Assembly: GCA_052148715.1 (NCBI GenBank)
Contig: JBKQHQ010000142.1
Coordinates: 1-13,045 of the forward strand
Direction: 5' to 3'
Source of the DNA: JBKQHQ01 sp052148715
GTDB lineage: Bacteria; Pseudomonadota; Alphaproteobacteria; Rhizobiales; Xanthobacteraceae
Length of the DNA: 13,045 nt
Positions 1-6,797 of the stretch are shown piece after piece. The translations under genes were made by a program, and so were the position numbers. The notes under the pieces are model-generated. The model saw only the letters and a list, made by a program, of their open reading frames with translations, was not told the DNA's origin and searched no databases. Position 1 is the stretch's first letter. Each line of letters begins with the position of its first letter.

Positions 1-409
1 TCGCTTCGCAAAATCCTTTTGTCGGCGACGATTTCGAGTCGATAGTTCTCGAACTGAATACCCAGCAAGAGTTATGCGAAGAAACCCCCTCTCCCGGCTC
101 GCCGCTGCGCGGCGATCCGACCTCCCCCACGAGGCCCACGAGGGGGGAGGTGAAGAAAGGGGGGCGATCCGCATGCGATTGCCCTTGCTCCTCAGGGCCC
201 CCGAAAGGGGGAAGGTTAGGAGGGGTCGTGTGCCGCAGATCACGGCCTCACGATGATGCAAACCTGGAATTCCGACCGCGGCGCAACATGCGAAGCTGTT
301 GTGAAGATTGGCCGCATCCGCTAGGTTTCGGCGCCGTCGCGGAGTGTCACGATCGTGGGGGCGGTTTTGCTGTTGCGGCGACGGGTGAGATGCAGCAGCA
401 CGGACATCG
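1..409. other. Gene-poor leader upstream of infA
   Basis: No gene could be assigned confidently here. A + frame is open from position 3 to the TGA at 411-413. Its first ~25 codons (A-S-Q-N-P-F-V-G-D-D-F-E...) look protein-like and could be the 3' end of a gene entering from the left, but beyond about 85 the frame runs through palindromic repeat sequence and loses coding character. Visible structure: the repeat at 85-155, and a short hairpin at 198-211 with a five-pair C/G stem closed by a GAAA tetraloop. The infA promoter must lie in the remaining ~200 bases, but I could not place a convincing -35/-10 pair. Confidence 0.5.
85..155. repeat. Palindromic intergenic repeat (REP-like)
   Basis: Two consecutive hairpins are visible. 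The first is at 99-115 (7-bp stem TCGCCGC / GCGGCGA, 3-nt loop). The second is at 120-151 (9-bp stem ACCTCCCCC / GGGGGAGGT, ~14-nt loop). The right edge reads GGGGGAGGTGAAG, the inverse of the CTTCACCTC-type edges of the larger palindrome at 2835-3004 and of the short fragment at 12975-12987. These look like members of one dispersed family of intergenic palindromes, of the kind common in Hyphomicrobiales. Family membership is inferred from the shared edge only. Confidence 0.6.
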
Positions 410-628
410 ATGACGAAAGAAGAGCAGCTGGAGTTCCCCGGCGTCGTGACGGAATTGCTTCCGAACGCCACCTTCCGCGTCAAGCTCGAGAACGAGCACG
501 AGATCATCGCCCACACGGCCGGCCGCATGCGCAAGAACCGCATCCGCGTGCTCGCCGGCGACAAGGTTTTGGTGGAGATGACGCCCTATGATCTGACGAA
601 AGGGCGCATCACCTATCGGTTCAAGTAG
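410..628 (+). CDS. infA: Translation initiation factor IF-1
   Basis: A 72-residue protein that is the complete, usual-length bacterial IF-1, a single S1-like OB-fold that binds the 30S A site and assists IF-2 and IF-3 during initiation. The family signatures are unmistakable: LEFPGVVTELLPNATFRV, then the HEIIAHTAGRMRKNRIRVL segment, and the C-terminal DLTKGRITYRFK. The ATG at 410 gives the expected N-terminus (MTKEEQLEF). Shine-Dalgarno pairing is weak, and the start overlaps as ATGA the stop of a tiny upstream frame (ATG at 390, seven codons). It is followed after 49 nt by maf, as in many Hyphomicrobiales. Cytoplasmic and essential in all studied bacteria. Confidence 0.97.
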   Translation: MTKEEQLEFPGVVTELLPNATFRVKLENEHEIIAHTAGRMRKNRIRVLAGDKVLVEMTPYDLTKGRITYRFK

Positions 629-677
629 CTGTTCACATCGAGGCCATTCCCATTCCAACCATTCGCGTAGTGAGATC

Positions 678-1301
678 ATGATCGGCCGGCCCAAACTCGT
701 GCTCGCGTCCGGCTCGCCACGCCGGCTTTCCCTCATCAATCAGGCCGGCATCGAGCCGGATTCGCTGCAGCCCGCCGACATCGACGAACTGCCGAGGAAG
801 GGCGAGCAGCCGCGCGCGCTGGCGACGCGCCTGTCGCGCACCAAGGCAAAAGTGGCGCTCGACGCCATCAACCGCGCCGAAGAGTTGCGCGGCGCCTTCA
901 TTCTCTCCGCCGACACGGTGGTCGCGGTCGGCCGGCGCGTCCTGCCCAAGGCGGAGCTCCTCGACGAGGCGTCGCAATGCCTGCGGCTCCTGTCGGGCCG
1001 CAACCACCGCGTCTTCACGTCGGTGTGCGTGGTGACGCCGAAGGAGACTTATCGCCAGCGGCTGGTCGAGACCCGGGTGCGCTTCAAGCGGCTCTCGGAG
1101 CAGGACATCGAAGCCTATCTCGCCTCCGGCGAATGGCGCGGCAAGGCCGGCGGCTATGCCGCCCAGGGCATCGCCGGCAGCTTCATCATCAAGCTTGTCG
1201 GCTCCTACAGCAACGTCGTCGGCCTGCCGCTGTACGAGACCATGACGCTGCTGAGCGGGGAGGGCTACCCGATCCATTTCGGCTGGATCAACGCCGCTTG
1301 A
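678..1301 (+). CDS. maf: Maf-family nucleoside triphosphate pyrophosphatase
   Basis: A 207-residue Maf/Ham1-fold protein of normal family length. The N-terminal nucleotide-binding motif LASGSPRR (residues 9-16), the SRTKA segment, and the catalytic LSADTVV motif with Asp79 are present. The C-terminal QGIAGSFI...GSYSNVVGLPLYET signature resembles the YhdE-type branch, which hydrolyses dTTP/UTP and some modified nucleotides to the monophosphate and pyrophosphate, more than the YceF (m7GTP) branch. Subfamily is judged by eye, so substrate is inferred. The start at 678 gives the canonical short N-terminus before the beta-strand KLVLASGS. It is probably co-transcribed with infA (49 nt upstream) and with the yacG frame 77 nt downstream. 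The role is likely house-cleaning of non-canonical nucleotides in the cytoplasm. Confidence 0.95.
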   Translation: MIGRPKLVLASGSPRRLSLINQAGIEPDSLQPADIDELPRKGEQPRALATRLSRTKAKVALDAINRAEELRGAFILSADTVVAVGRRVLPKAELLDEASQCLRLLSGRNHRVFTSVCVVTPKETYRQRLVETRVRFKRLSEQDIEAYLASGEWRGKAGGYAAQGIAGSFIIKLVGSYSNVVGLPLYETMTLLSGEGYPIHFGWINAA

Positions 1302-1378
1302 CGGGCGGTGCGACGGGCGGCGGCCCGCATCGGGCGCAAGCTCTGGCGATCGCGCCGCCGCGCCCTCACATACACGCC

Positions 1379-1576
1379 ATGTCCGAGCCGTCGCCGAGCC
1401 CCTAGAAACCGTGCCCGATCTGCGGCAAGCCGTCCGCGCAAAAGTATCGCCCGTTCTGCTCCAAGCGCTGCGCCGACGTGGACCTCAACCGCTGGTTCAC
1501 CGGCGCCTACAGGGTGCCGGTTGAAGAGACGCCGGAAGACGCGGACGACCGCGGCCGCGCGACCGAGGATGAATGA
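1379..1576 (+). pseudogene. yacG: yacG (DNA gyrase inhibitor) frame interrupted by an in-frame TAG
   Basis: Reading from ATG at 1379, codon 9 (1403-1405) is TAG. The remaining 56 codons form a complete YacG zinc-ribbon: KPCPICGKP, RPFCSKRCADVDLNRW and an acidic tail, ending TGA at 1574-1576. The four zinc ligands are codons 12, 15, 27 and 31 (CX2C-X11-CX3C). YacG is a ~60-residue protein that binds GyrB and inhibits gyrase in E. coli, and it commonly follows maf in this lineage. Between the TAG and the last cysteine there is no in-frame ATG, GTG or TTG; the first is GTG at codon 34, after the zinc site. So the gene is either a recent nonsense pseudogene, a sequencing error, a readthrough case, or starts at a non-canonical codon. 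Everything after the stop looks undecayed. Confidence 0.8.
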
Positions 1577-1637
1577 CGCGCGACGGATTGCCGGCGACGC
1601 CGTCGCGCTTGGCCGCTGTCCGTCAGGGCTCCGTGTC

Positions 1638-1666
1638 TAGACACGTCCCGGCCAAGCCTTTATAAA
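1638..1666 (+). promoter_or_regulatory. Sigma-70-type promoter for tRNA-Phe
   Basis: TAGACA (1638-1643) and TATAAA (1661-1666) are separated by exactly 17 nt, each one base from the TTGACA/TATAAT consensus. Transcription would begin near 1673, about 30 nt before the mature tRNA. The -35 hexamer lies inside a 14-bp perfect palindrome CGTGTCTAGACACG (1632-1645). A 7-bp GC hairpin (1681-1696) lies in the short leader. Assignment is by motif only. Confidence 0.55.
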
Positions 1667-1703
1667 CCCGCGCTCTTGCGGCCCGCCCCGGCGGGCTCCA
1701 GGC

Positions 1704-1779
1704 GCCCAGGTAGCTCAGTTGGTAGAGCACGTGACTGAAAATCACGGTGTCGGTGGTTCGATTCCGCCCCTGGGCACCA
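1704..1779 (+). tRNA. tRNA-Phe (GAA)
   Basis: A complete 76-nt cloverleaf. The acceptor stem is GCCCAGG (1704-1710) with CCTGGGC (1769-1775), followed by the A discriminator and an encoded CCA (1777-1779). The D-arm is GCTC/GAGC, the anticodon stem CGTGA/TCACG with loop CTGAAAA, and the T-arm GGTGG/CCGCC with loop TTCGATT. The anticodon at 1737-1739 is GAA, so it reads UUC/UUU phenylalanine codons. All stems pair apart from one G-T wobble in the T-stem. No integrase or repeated tRNA 3' end was seen downstream, so nothing suggests use as an integration site here. Confidence 0.97.
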
Positions 1780-2019
1780 AACAAATCACGTAACAGATGT
1801 GCCGGCGTGATCGGCCGGCGAATGTGAACTCGCCGGCGGGCAGGTCGGCAAGAATTGCCGATGTCGATCGAAAAGCTGCAATTCCTGCCGCCACAACAGC
1901 TGCGTTTCGCCAGCTATTTCATAGTTTTCGAGCTGGCCCACGATTTGCTTCAATAACGCCAGAGTAGTGAGCCGGCGGCCCGGCCGCCGAGGGCTAAGAG
2001 TTGGATCGAGAGTAAGATC

Positions 2020-2802
2020 ATGTCCGTGTCTTCGCAGAACGCGTCCGCGAATCCATTAAATTACCTGCAGTCGTTGTTTGGCCAGTCGTTGCTCGGCGCC
2101 GGCAACGGCACCTCCGGTTCCTCCAGTTCGGCGAATTTTCCGGCGTCGCTGTTTGCATCCTTTGCGGCCACCGCAAGCAGCGGCGCGCCAGCCTCCGCCG
2201 GGACCACGGCGCCGGCCTCGGGCATCACCTCTTCGCCGTTCTCGCCAGGCACGCTTTGGGCGCTGATCTCGGCGCAAGGCCAGCAGCCGGGCAGCAATGC
2301 GACGTCCGCGACGGGGTCGGCCAGTGGCGCGACCGGGCAGGTCGCCGGTGCCAGCGATCCGACGCTGGCCGCCGCGCCGAACGGCGACGATGCGGCCGAT
2401 CAAAACCCGCTTACGTCGACGCAGCACAGCTCGCATGGTCATCACCACCATATGCACGGCGGCGGAGCGCAGGGGTCCGGCAACGGATCGAGCGAGGGCA
2501 ACTCGCTGCTCGACGTGCTGACCTCCGGCAGCCAAGGGGCGACCAGCCAAAGCACGAACAACCCGAACGGCTCGACCACGACCACCATAACCTACGCCGA
2601 CGGGTCCACGGTGACGCTGACCACGCTGGCGTCGAGCACCGGCTCTTCAGGTTCCACGCCCTCGAGCTCCGGCGCATCGAGCGTCGGATCCGCGAGCTCC
2701 ACTTCGAGCAACCGGAGCAGCGCCAATCTGATGGAACGGTTGATCCAGATGCAGGCGCAGCTCTTGGGGTCATCGAATGTGTCGACCGTCGCTATGGCTT
2801 AG
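2020..2802 (+). CDS. Low-complexity Ser/Gly/Ala-rich protein with His cluster, function unknown
   Basis: A 260-residue protein dominated by Ser, Gly, Ala and Thr. The N-terminus has a short hydrophobic helix-like stretch (residues ~12-26, NYLQSLFGQSLLG), no clear signal peptide, and a His-rich patch at ~136-146 (HSSHGHHHHMH) that could bind metal. Residues ~186-202 form a Thr-rich strand region with YADGSTVTL. The C-terminus (~237-250) carries an amphipathic helix, NLMERLIQMQAQLLG. From memory, the Thr-rich strand and closing helix resemble Ser-rich EF-hand proteins of Bradyrhizobium relatives, but no EF-hand calcium loop is visible here, so this is only a lead. The start has a weak Shine-Dalgarno (GAGAG). 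The stop TAG (2800-2802) is formed by the first bases of the palindromic element that follows. It has no operon partner. Confidence 0.75.
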   Translation: MSVSSQNASANPLNYLQSLFGQSLLGAGNGTSGSSSSANFPASLFASFAATASSGAPASAGTTAPASGITSSPFSPGTLWALISAQGQQPGSNATSATGSASGATGQVAGASDPTLAAAPNGDDAADQNPLTSTQHSSHGHHHHMHGGGAQGSGNGSSEGNSLLDVLTSGSQGATSQSTNNPNGSTTTTITYADGSTVTLTTLASSTGSSGSTPSSSGASSVGSASSTSSNRSSANLMERLIQMQAQLLGSSNVSTVAMA

Positions 2803-3039
2803 AGCACGTTCAGGTCAAATCGACGAAACGACACACTTCACCTCTCCCCGCTTGCGGGGAGTGGTCGGAGCTAGCGCAGTTTTGCGCTTGTTCCGGGTGA
2901 GGGGGACTCTCCGCGAGTCCGAGCCTGTGGAGAGCGCCCCTCACCCGCCATCCTCGCTGGCGCTCGGACGGCGACCTCTCCCCGCAAGCGGGGAGAGGTG
3001 AAGTAGGTCGCTGCATCAAATTCACCGGAACATGCTATA
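2800..3039. repeat. 240-bp nested palindromic intergenic element
   Basis: Three nested levels of inverted repeat are visible. The outer arms (2800-2834 and 3005-3039) are imperfect: TAGAGCACGTTC on the left matches the reverse complement TATAGCATGTTC on the right. The middle arms (2835-2860 and 2979-3004) are a 26-nt perfect inverted repeat, and each contains its own hairpin of the type CTCTCCCCGC/GCGGGGAGAG. The inner part has GGGTGAGGGG pairing with CCCCTCACCC, and CTCTCC with GGAGAG. No ORF or transposase is inside. It looks like a MITE- or REP/BIME-like non-autonomous element and may also act as a terminator between the converging genes on either side. Confidence 0.8.
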
Positions 3040-3113
3040 ATTGTCCCAGCCGGCGATCCGACAACGTCAACTCGACTAACCCTGGATTTCGTCGGCAAAC
3101 TTTTCGCCGCCGA

Positions 3114-4244
3114 TCACTTTCGACAGGCGGTCGTGGCCGTGCACTGCGCGACCAAAAACGCGGCCACCGCTTCACCGTAGATCCGAACTCCTAAATCGTT
3201 CTTGTGCTGATCGCTGGGAACGTTGAACCAGCTATCGACTTCGCGCAGCGACTTCGGCGCATGATCGGGCTCGAGGACCTCATGCCAGCGGATCGCGGGG
3301 AACTGCGCCCGCAGAGCCGCAAAGGCCTTCTCCTCCAGCGAGCGTTCCGGCTCGAGCCCGGCCGGGTCCCGGTACTCCGCGTAGGAGCGGTCGAGGAGAA
3401 ATATCGCCGCGGGAAAATTATCCAAAATTGTTTCGATCGCGCCCGCGGACGCCGCGGCGCCCACGTCCGCCTCCATGAAGTAATAGTCCTTCGAGAAGGC
3501 GGCCTCGATCGCCTGCATCGTGAGGTGGGGCGATAGGCCGAGCCGGCCGCCGGTAATCACCGCCAGCACCTCGGGATGGAGCTCGAACCAGTTCAGCTCG
3601 GTCATGACGTGATCGCGCACGAAGGCGGAAATCTCCTGCGGCGTCACCACCCCTTGGCGGCGGCGAAGGTAGGGTTTGCGGATCACGTCGTTCTTCAGCA
3701 TGTTGACGACCAGGAGATCCAGGTCGAAGGACGGCGCCATGAATTCGGCGATCGCGCCGAACTGAATCGTGCCGATCCCGTCGAGCGCGAAATTGATCAC
3801 GCGCGTGCGGCGGCCTCCGACGATTGCCGACCATTCCGGCGAAGCTGCGAGTTTGTCCTCGAGCACGTCGGTCCAACGCGACGTGCTGGTGACATTCGCC
3901 GTGAAGGAATCGCCGATCACGCCGATGCGGTACTCGCCGGCGGGCTTGGCGAGCGGAAAATCCTCGCGCGCGATCAGACCGTGGCTGTTCGTTCGGTAGT
4001 GCACCGGAAAGGGGCGTGCGGCCGGACCCACCTCGATGTTGGCCCGGTAGTGATAGCCGACATGCGGGTCGTCGATCGAGCTTCCCTCGCCGTCCGTCGG
4101 CGTCTGCACGACCGCCGCGGCGACGATTTCATCCAGCAGGTTGTGATATTGAAAATAGCGGTAACCGACCTCGACCAGAAAATAGCTGATGAAGATGGAC
4201 GCCAACAGTAGCGCGGCATCCGCCGGAGCAACGCGCTTTGCCAT
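3114..4244 (-). CDS. Membrane-anchored SGNH/GDSL-family hydrolase
   Basis: A 376-residue protein with an N-terminal hydrophobic segment (residues ~9-27), likely a signal anchor that places the rest in the periplasm. SGNH blocks are recognisable: the IGVIGDSFTAN motif with nucleophile Ser113, the NFALDGIGTIQ block (~151-161) with the oxyanion glycine, LKND (183-186) with the block III Asn, and a C-terminal SDQHKNDLG block with Asp345 and His347. The Asp-x-His spacing matches the DGHPN-type variant rather than classical DxxH. Such proteins are esterases or acyl/acetyl-transfer enzymes, often on cell-envelope polysaccharides; the substrate here is unknown. The Shine-Dalgarno GAGGA lies about six bases before the ATG. 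It is divergent from the radical SAM gene, with ~540 nt between the starts. Confidence 0.85.
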   Translation of the reverse strand: MAKRVAPADAALLLASIFISYFLVEVGYRYFQYHNLLDEIVAAAVVQTPTDGEGSSIDDPHVGYHYRANIEVGPAARPFPVHYRTNSHGLIAREDFPLAKPAGEYRIGVIGDSFTANVTSTSRWTDVLEDKLAASPEWSAIVGGRRTRVINFALDGIGTIQFGAIAEFMAPSFDLDLLVVNMLKNDVIRKPYLRRRQGVVTPQEISAFVRDHVMTELNWFELHPEVLAVITGGRLGLSPHLTMQAIEAAFSKDYYFMEADVGAAASAGAIETILDNFPAAIFLLDRSYAEYRDPAGLEPERSLEEKAFAALRAQFPAIRWHEVLEPDHAPKSLREVDSWFNVPSDQHKNDLGVRIYGEAVAAFLVAQCTATTACRK

Positions 4245-4605
4245 CTTGATCCTCGTTTACGACCCCGCTCGCCGCGGAGCGGCGGATTCCAACCCGGTGG
4301 AGGCGTGAACGGGCCCGGGAGCGCCGGGCCGCGGCTGCTGCACTTTTTCGGCCCCGCTTCGATTTCGTGCCGCAGACGGCTGCTTTCCTTAATGCAACGG
4401 ATCGAGCCTTGTCACCCGGCTGGGCCACCGCGCGTGCGGAAGGCTGGCGGTGAACCCTTATGGGAGGCCGTCGTGCCATAATATTCGAGGCAACACCGAT
4501 CGCGGGCGCACCGTTTGCGGCCGCTATACCGGGCGGCGGTAAGACGATCGATCGAATGCACAGGAAAAGTTGTCAACTGTTGCTTTTTCGGTACAGAGGC
4601 CTCGA
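4245..4605. other. Intergenic region between divergent genes
   Basis: About 360 nt separate the hydrolase start from the radical SAM promoter. I see no supported ORF, RNA gene or clear inverted-repeat element; open frames here have poor codon character and no ribosome-binding site. The minus-strand promoter for the hydrolase should lie here but could not be placed. Confidence 0.5.
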
Positions 4606-4634
4606 TTGCCGGTAGTATCTTGGGCGAATATAAT
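4606..4634 (+). promoter_or_regulatory. Sigma-70-type promoter of the radical SAM gene
   Basis: TTGCCG (4606-4611) and a perfect TATAAT (4629-4634) are separated by 17 nt. Transcription would start near 4641, leaving a ~147-nt leader before the chosen ATG at 4788. The leader shows no B12-box resembling the cobalamin riboswitch consensus. Assigned by motif and position only. Confidence 0.65.
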
Positions 4635-4787
4635 GCGATAATACGATGAGAATTGGGGTCGCAAGCGGAGGCATGATCTAGCGGGACAGGGTTTAAGCAT
4701 GTGCGGTCGCGGGTCGTGCCGGGAGCGATTTTGATCCAACGCCATCACCGCTCCCCGCTGGAGGCAGCCGCCTATGCCGAGGGTGTT

Positions 4788-6551
4788 ATGAACCGTAGCT
4801 TCAAGGTCATTCTGATCAAGCCGTCGCACTATGATGCGGACGGATACGTCATCCAATGGTGGCGTTCGCTCGTTCCTTCCAACAGCCTCGCGAGCGTGTA
4901 TGGGTTGATGGCCGAATGCGCCGCCGACAAGGTGCTCGGCGACGACATCGACATCGAGATCGAGACCTATGACGAGTGCAACACCCTCATCGACGTCAAG
5001 GGCACGATCCGAAAGATCCAAGCGGCGGCGGGGGGATTCGTCGGCCTTGTCGGCGTGCAAACCAACCAATTCCCGCGTGCGCTTGATCTCGGCCGCCAAT
5101 TCCGCGCGGCGGGGCTCCCGGTCGTGATCGGCGGCTTTCACGCCAGCGGCTGCCTGTCGATGTTGCCCAACCGGCCGCCTGAGCTGCAGGCCGCCCTTGA
5201 TCTCGGGATGACGCTGTATGCCGGCGAGGCGGAAGGCCGCATGGCCGAGCTGTTGCGCGACATCCAGGCCGGAACGATGAAGCCGATCTACAACTACCTG
5301 AGCGACATGCCGGAGATGGCGGCCGCGACGCTGCCGATCTTGCCGCGCGCGACGGTTACCCGCATCGCGGGCCATTACACAACCTTCGACGCCGGGCGCG
5401 GCTGCCCCTTCCAATGCAGCTTCTGCACCATCATCAATGTGCAGGGGCGGAAATCCCGCTACCGCACGGCGGACGACGTCGAGGAAGTGGTGCGCCTCAA
5501 CGCCGCGCAGGGCATCACCCGCTTCTTCATCACCGATGACAATTTCGCGCGCAACCGGAATTGGGAGGCGATCCTCGACCGTCTGATCGAGTTGCGCGAG
5601 CGCGACGGATTCAGGATCAGGCTTCTGCTCCAGGTGGATACGCTGTGCCACCGCATTTCCGGCTTCATCGAGAAAGCCGCGCGCGCGGGCTGCACCGCGG
5701 TTTTCATCGGGCTCGAGAACATCAATCCCGAGTCGCTGATGGGCACGAAGAAGCGCCAGAACAAGATTTGGGAATATCGCGAGATGCTGCAGGCGTGGCG
5801 CCGCGCCAAGGTGATGACCTACGCCGGCTACATCCTCGGCTTCCCCACCGACACGCCCGAGACGATCGCGCGCGACATCGAGATCATAAAGAAAGAGCTG
5901 CCGATCGACATTCTCGAATTCTTTTTCCTGACGCCGTTGCCGGGCTCCGAGGATCACAAGAACCTGTACTTGCAGGGCGTGCCGATGGACCCCGACATGA
6001 ACAAGTACGACCTCGAGCATGCCTGCGCCGGGCACGCGCTGATGTCCAAGGAGACCTGGATGAAGGCCTACGCCGATGCGTGGACCCGCTACTACTCCGA
6101 CGATCACGTTGCGACGGTGATGCGGCGCGCCATCGTGTCGGGGATAAACCGAACGAAGGTGCTCGATTCTCTGATCATGTTCTCGAGCTCCGCTCGCATC
6201 GAGGGGGTGCATCCACTGCAATTCGGCTATCTGCGGCGCAAGATCCGCACGCAGCGGCGCCACGGGATGCCGATCGTCAATCCTTTCGTGTTCTACCCGT
6301 GGCGGGTCATGGATTTCCTTAAGGTAGCCTTTGAGTGGGCCCGGGTGATCACGCGCTATCGCCGGATCATGGCGCGCGTGGAGGCCGACCCCGCGGTCAA
6401 CAGCTATGTCGATGAGGCGCTGCAGGTGACCGCCACCGGCGTCGAGGATCATTTCGTCCAAGTGTTCGCCGACAAGATCCCCAACACGCACGGCGCGCCC
6501 AAGCATATACACGCGGCCAACGACGAGCCTGCCATTGAAGCGGCTGAGTAG
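4788..6551 (+). CDS. B12-binding-domain radical SAM protein
   Basis: 587 residues from the ATG at 4788, preceded by GAGGG; an upstream in-frame ATG at 4701 would add 29 residues with no similarity to the family fold, so the shorter start is preferred. Residues ~5-165 form a Rossmann-like cobalamin-binding-type domain with the VVIGGFHAS segment (~112-120), but the DxHxxG cobalamin-ligand motif is absent. The radical SAM core begins with GRGCPFQCSFC: cysteines 206, 210 and 213 ligate the 4Fe-4S cluster that binds S-adenosylmethionine. Class-typical GRKSRYRT (220-227), ITDDNF (~248-253), IGLENINPESL (~308-317), ILGFPTDTPET (~349-359) and LTPLPGSED (~381-389) follow. A ~150-residue C-terminal extension, basic and aromatic-rich, is unassigned. 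The family contains methylases and cyclases (for example hopanoid HpnP-type and BchE-type enzymes); this one's substrate is unknown. It is single-gene transcribed and divergent from an SGNH hydrolase. Confidence 0.9.
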   Translation: MNRSFKVILIKPSHYDADGYVIQWWRSLVPSNSLASVYGLMAECAADKVLGDDIDIEIETYDECNTLIDVKGTIRKIQAAAGGFVGLVGVQTNQFPRALDLGRQFRAAGLPVVIGGFHASGCLSMLPNRPPELQAALDLGMTLYAGEAEGRMAELLRDIQAGTMKPIYNYLSDMPEMAAATLPILPRATVTRIAGHYTTFDAGRGCPFQCSFCTIINVQGRKSRYRTADDVEEVVRLNAAQGITRFFITDDNFARNRNWEAILDRLIELRERDGFRIRLLLQVDTLCHRISGFIEKAARAGCTAVFIGLENINPESLMGTKKRQNKIWEYREMLQAWRRAKVMTYAGYILGFPTDTPETIARDIEIIKKELPIDILEFFFLTPLPGSEDHKNLYLQGVPMDPDMNKYDLEHACAGHALMSKETWMKAYADAWTRYYSDDHVATVMRRAIVSGINRTKVLDSLIMFSSSARIEGVHPLQFGYLRRKIRTQRRHGMPIVNPFVFYPWRVMDFLKVAFEWARVITRYRRIMARVEADPAVNSYVDEALQVTATGVEDHFVQVFADKIPNTHGAPKHIHAANDEPAIEAAE

Positions 6552-6797
6552 CCCCACCGCAGCCCGGCTCGACGCCTAACCGCACTCTCCGCGGCGCCTG
6601 GAAACCCGGCGGCAATCTTTGCAGAACGCGTGCCTCGGCACAGCCCGGGGCACCTGTCCGACAATCGCCGCGGCTCCCGGCCGGATTCCGCCGAGGCGTC
6701 GCCCGATTCACCAAGCCGGCCGCTGTCGCCCGGATGCTTAACGATGTGGTTACCCCTGTCGCGGACATTGGGCCGCCATATTGACCAGGAGTAAACC

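Noticed and set aside
1861..1956. 31-codon ORF after tRNA-Phe (MSIEKLQFLPPQQLRF...)
   Set aside because: No ribosome-binding site, no recognisable family, and too short to separate from chance; not integrase-like despite its position next to a tRNA.
1704..2019. tRNA-Phe as an integration site for a mobile element
   Set aside because: No integrase, no repeated tRNA 3' end and no change in gene content beyond a single orphan gene were seen.
4640..4787. Cobalamin riboswitch before the B12-type radical SAM gene
   Set aside because: No B12-box-like sequence or matching fold could be found by eye.
4524..6557. Long minus-strand open frame (677 codons) opposite the radical SAM gene
   Set aside because: Antisense shadow: the + strand carries all family motifs, while the minus frame is His/Arg/Asp/Val-rich as expected from the complement of GC-rich coding DNA.
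6738..6754. Possible CtrA site upstream of gapR
   Set aside because: Spacing is eight rather than seven bases and the second half is TTAC, not TTAA.
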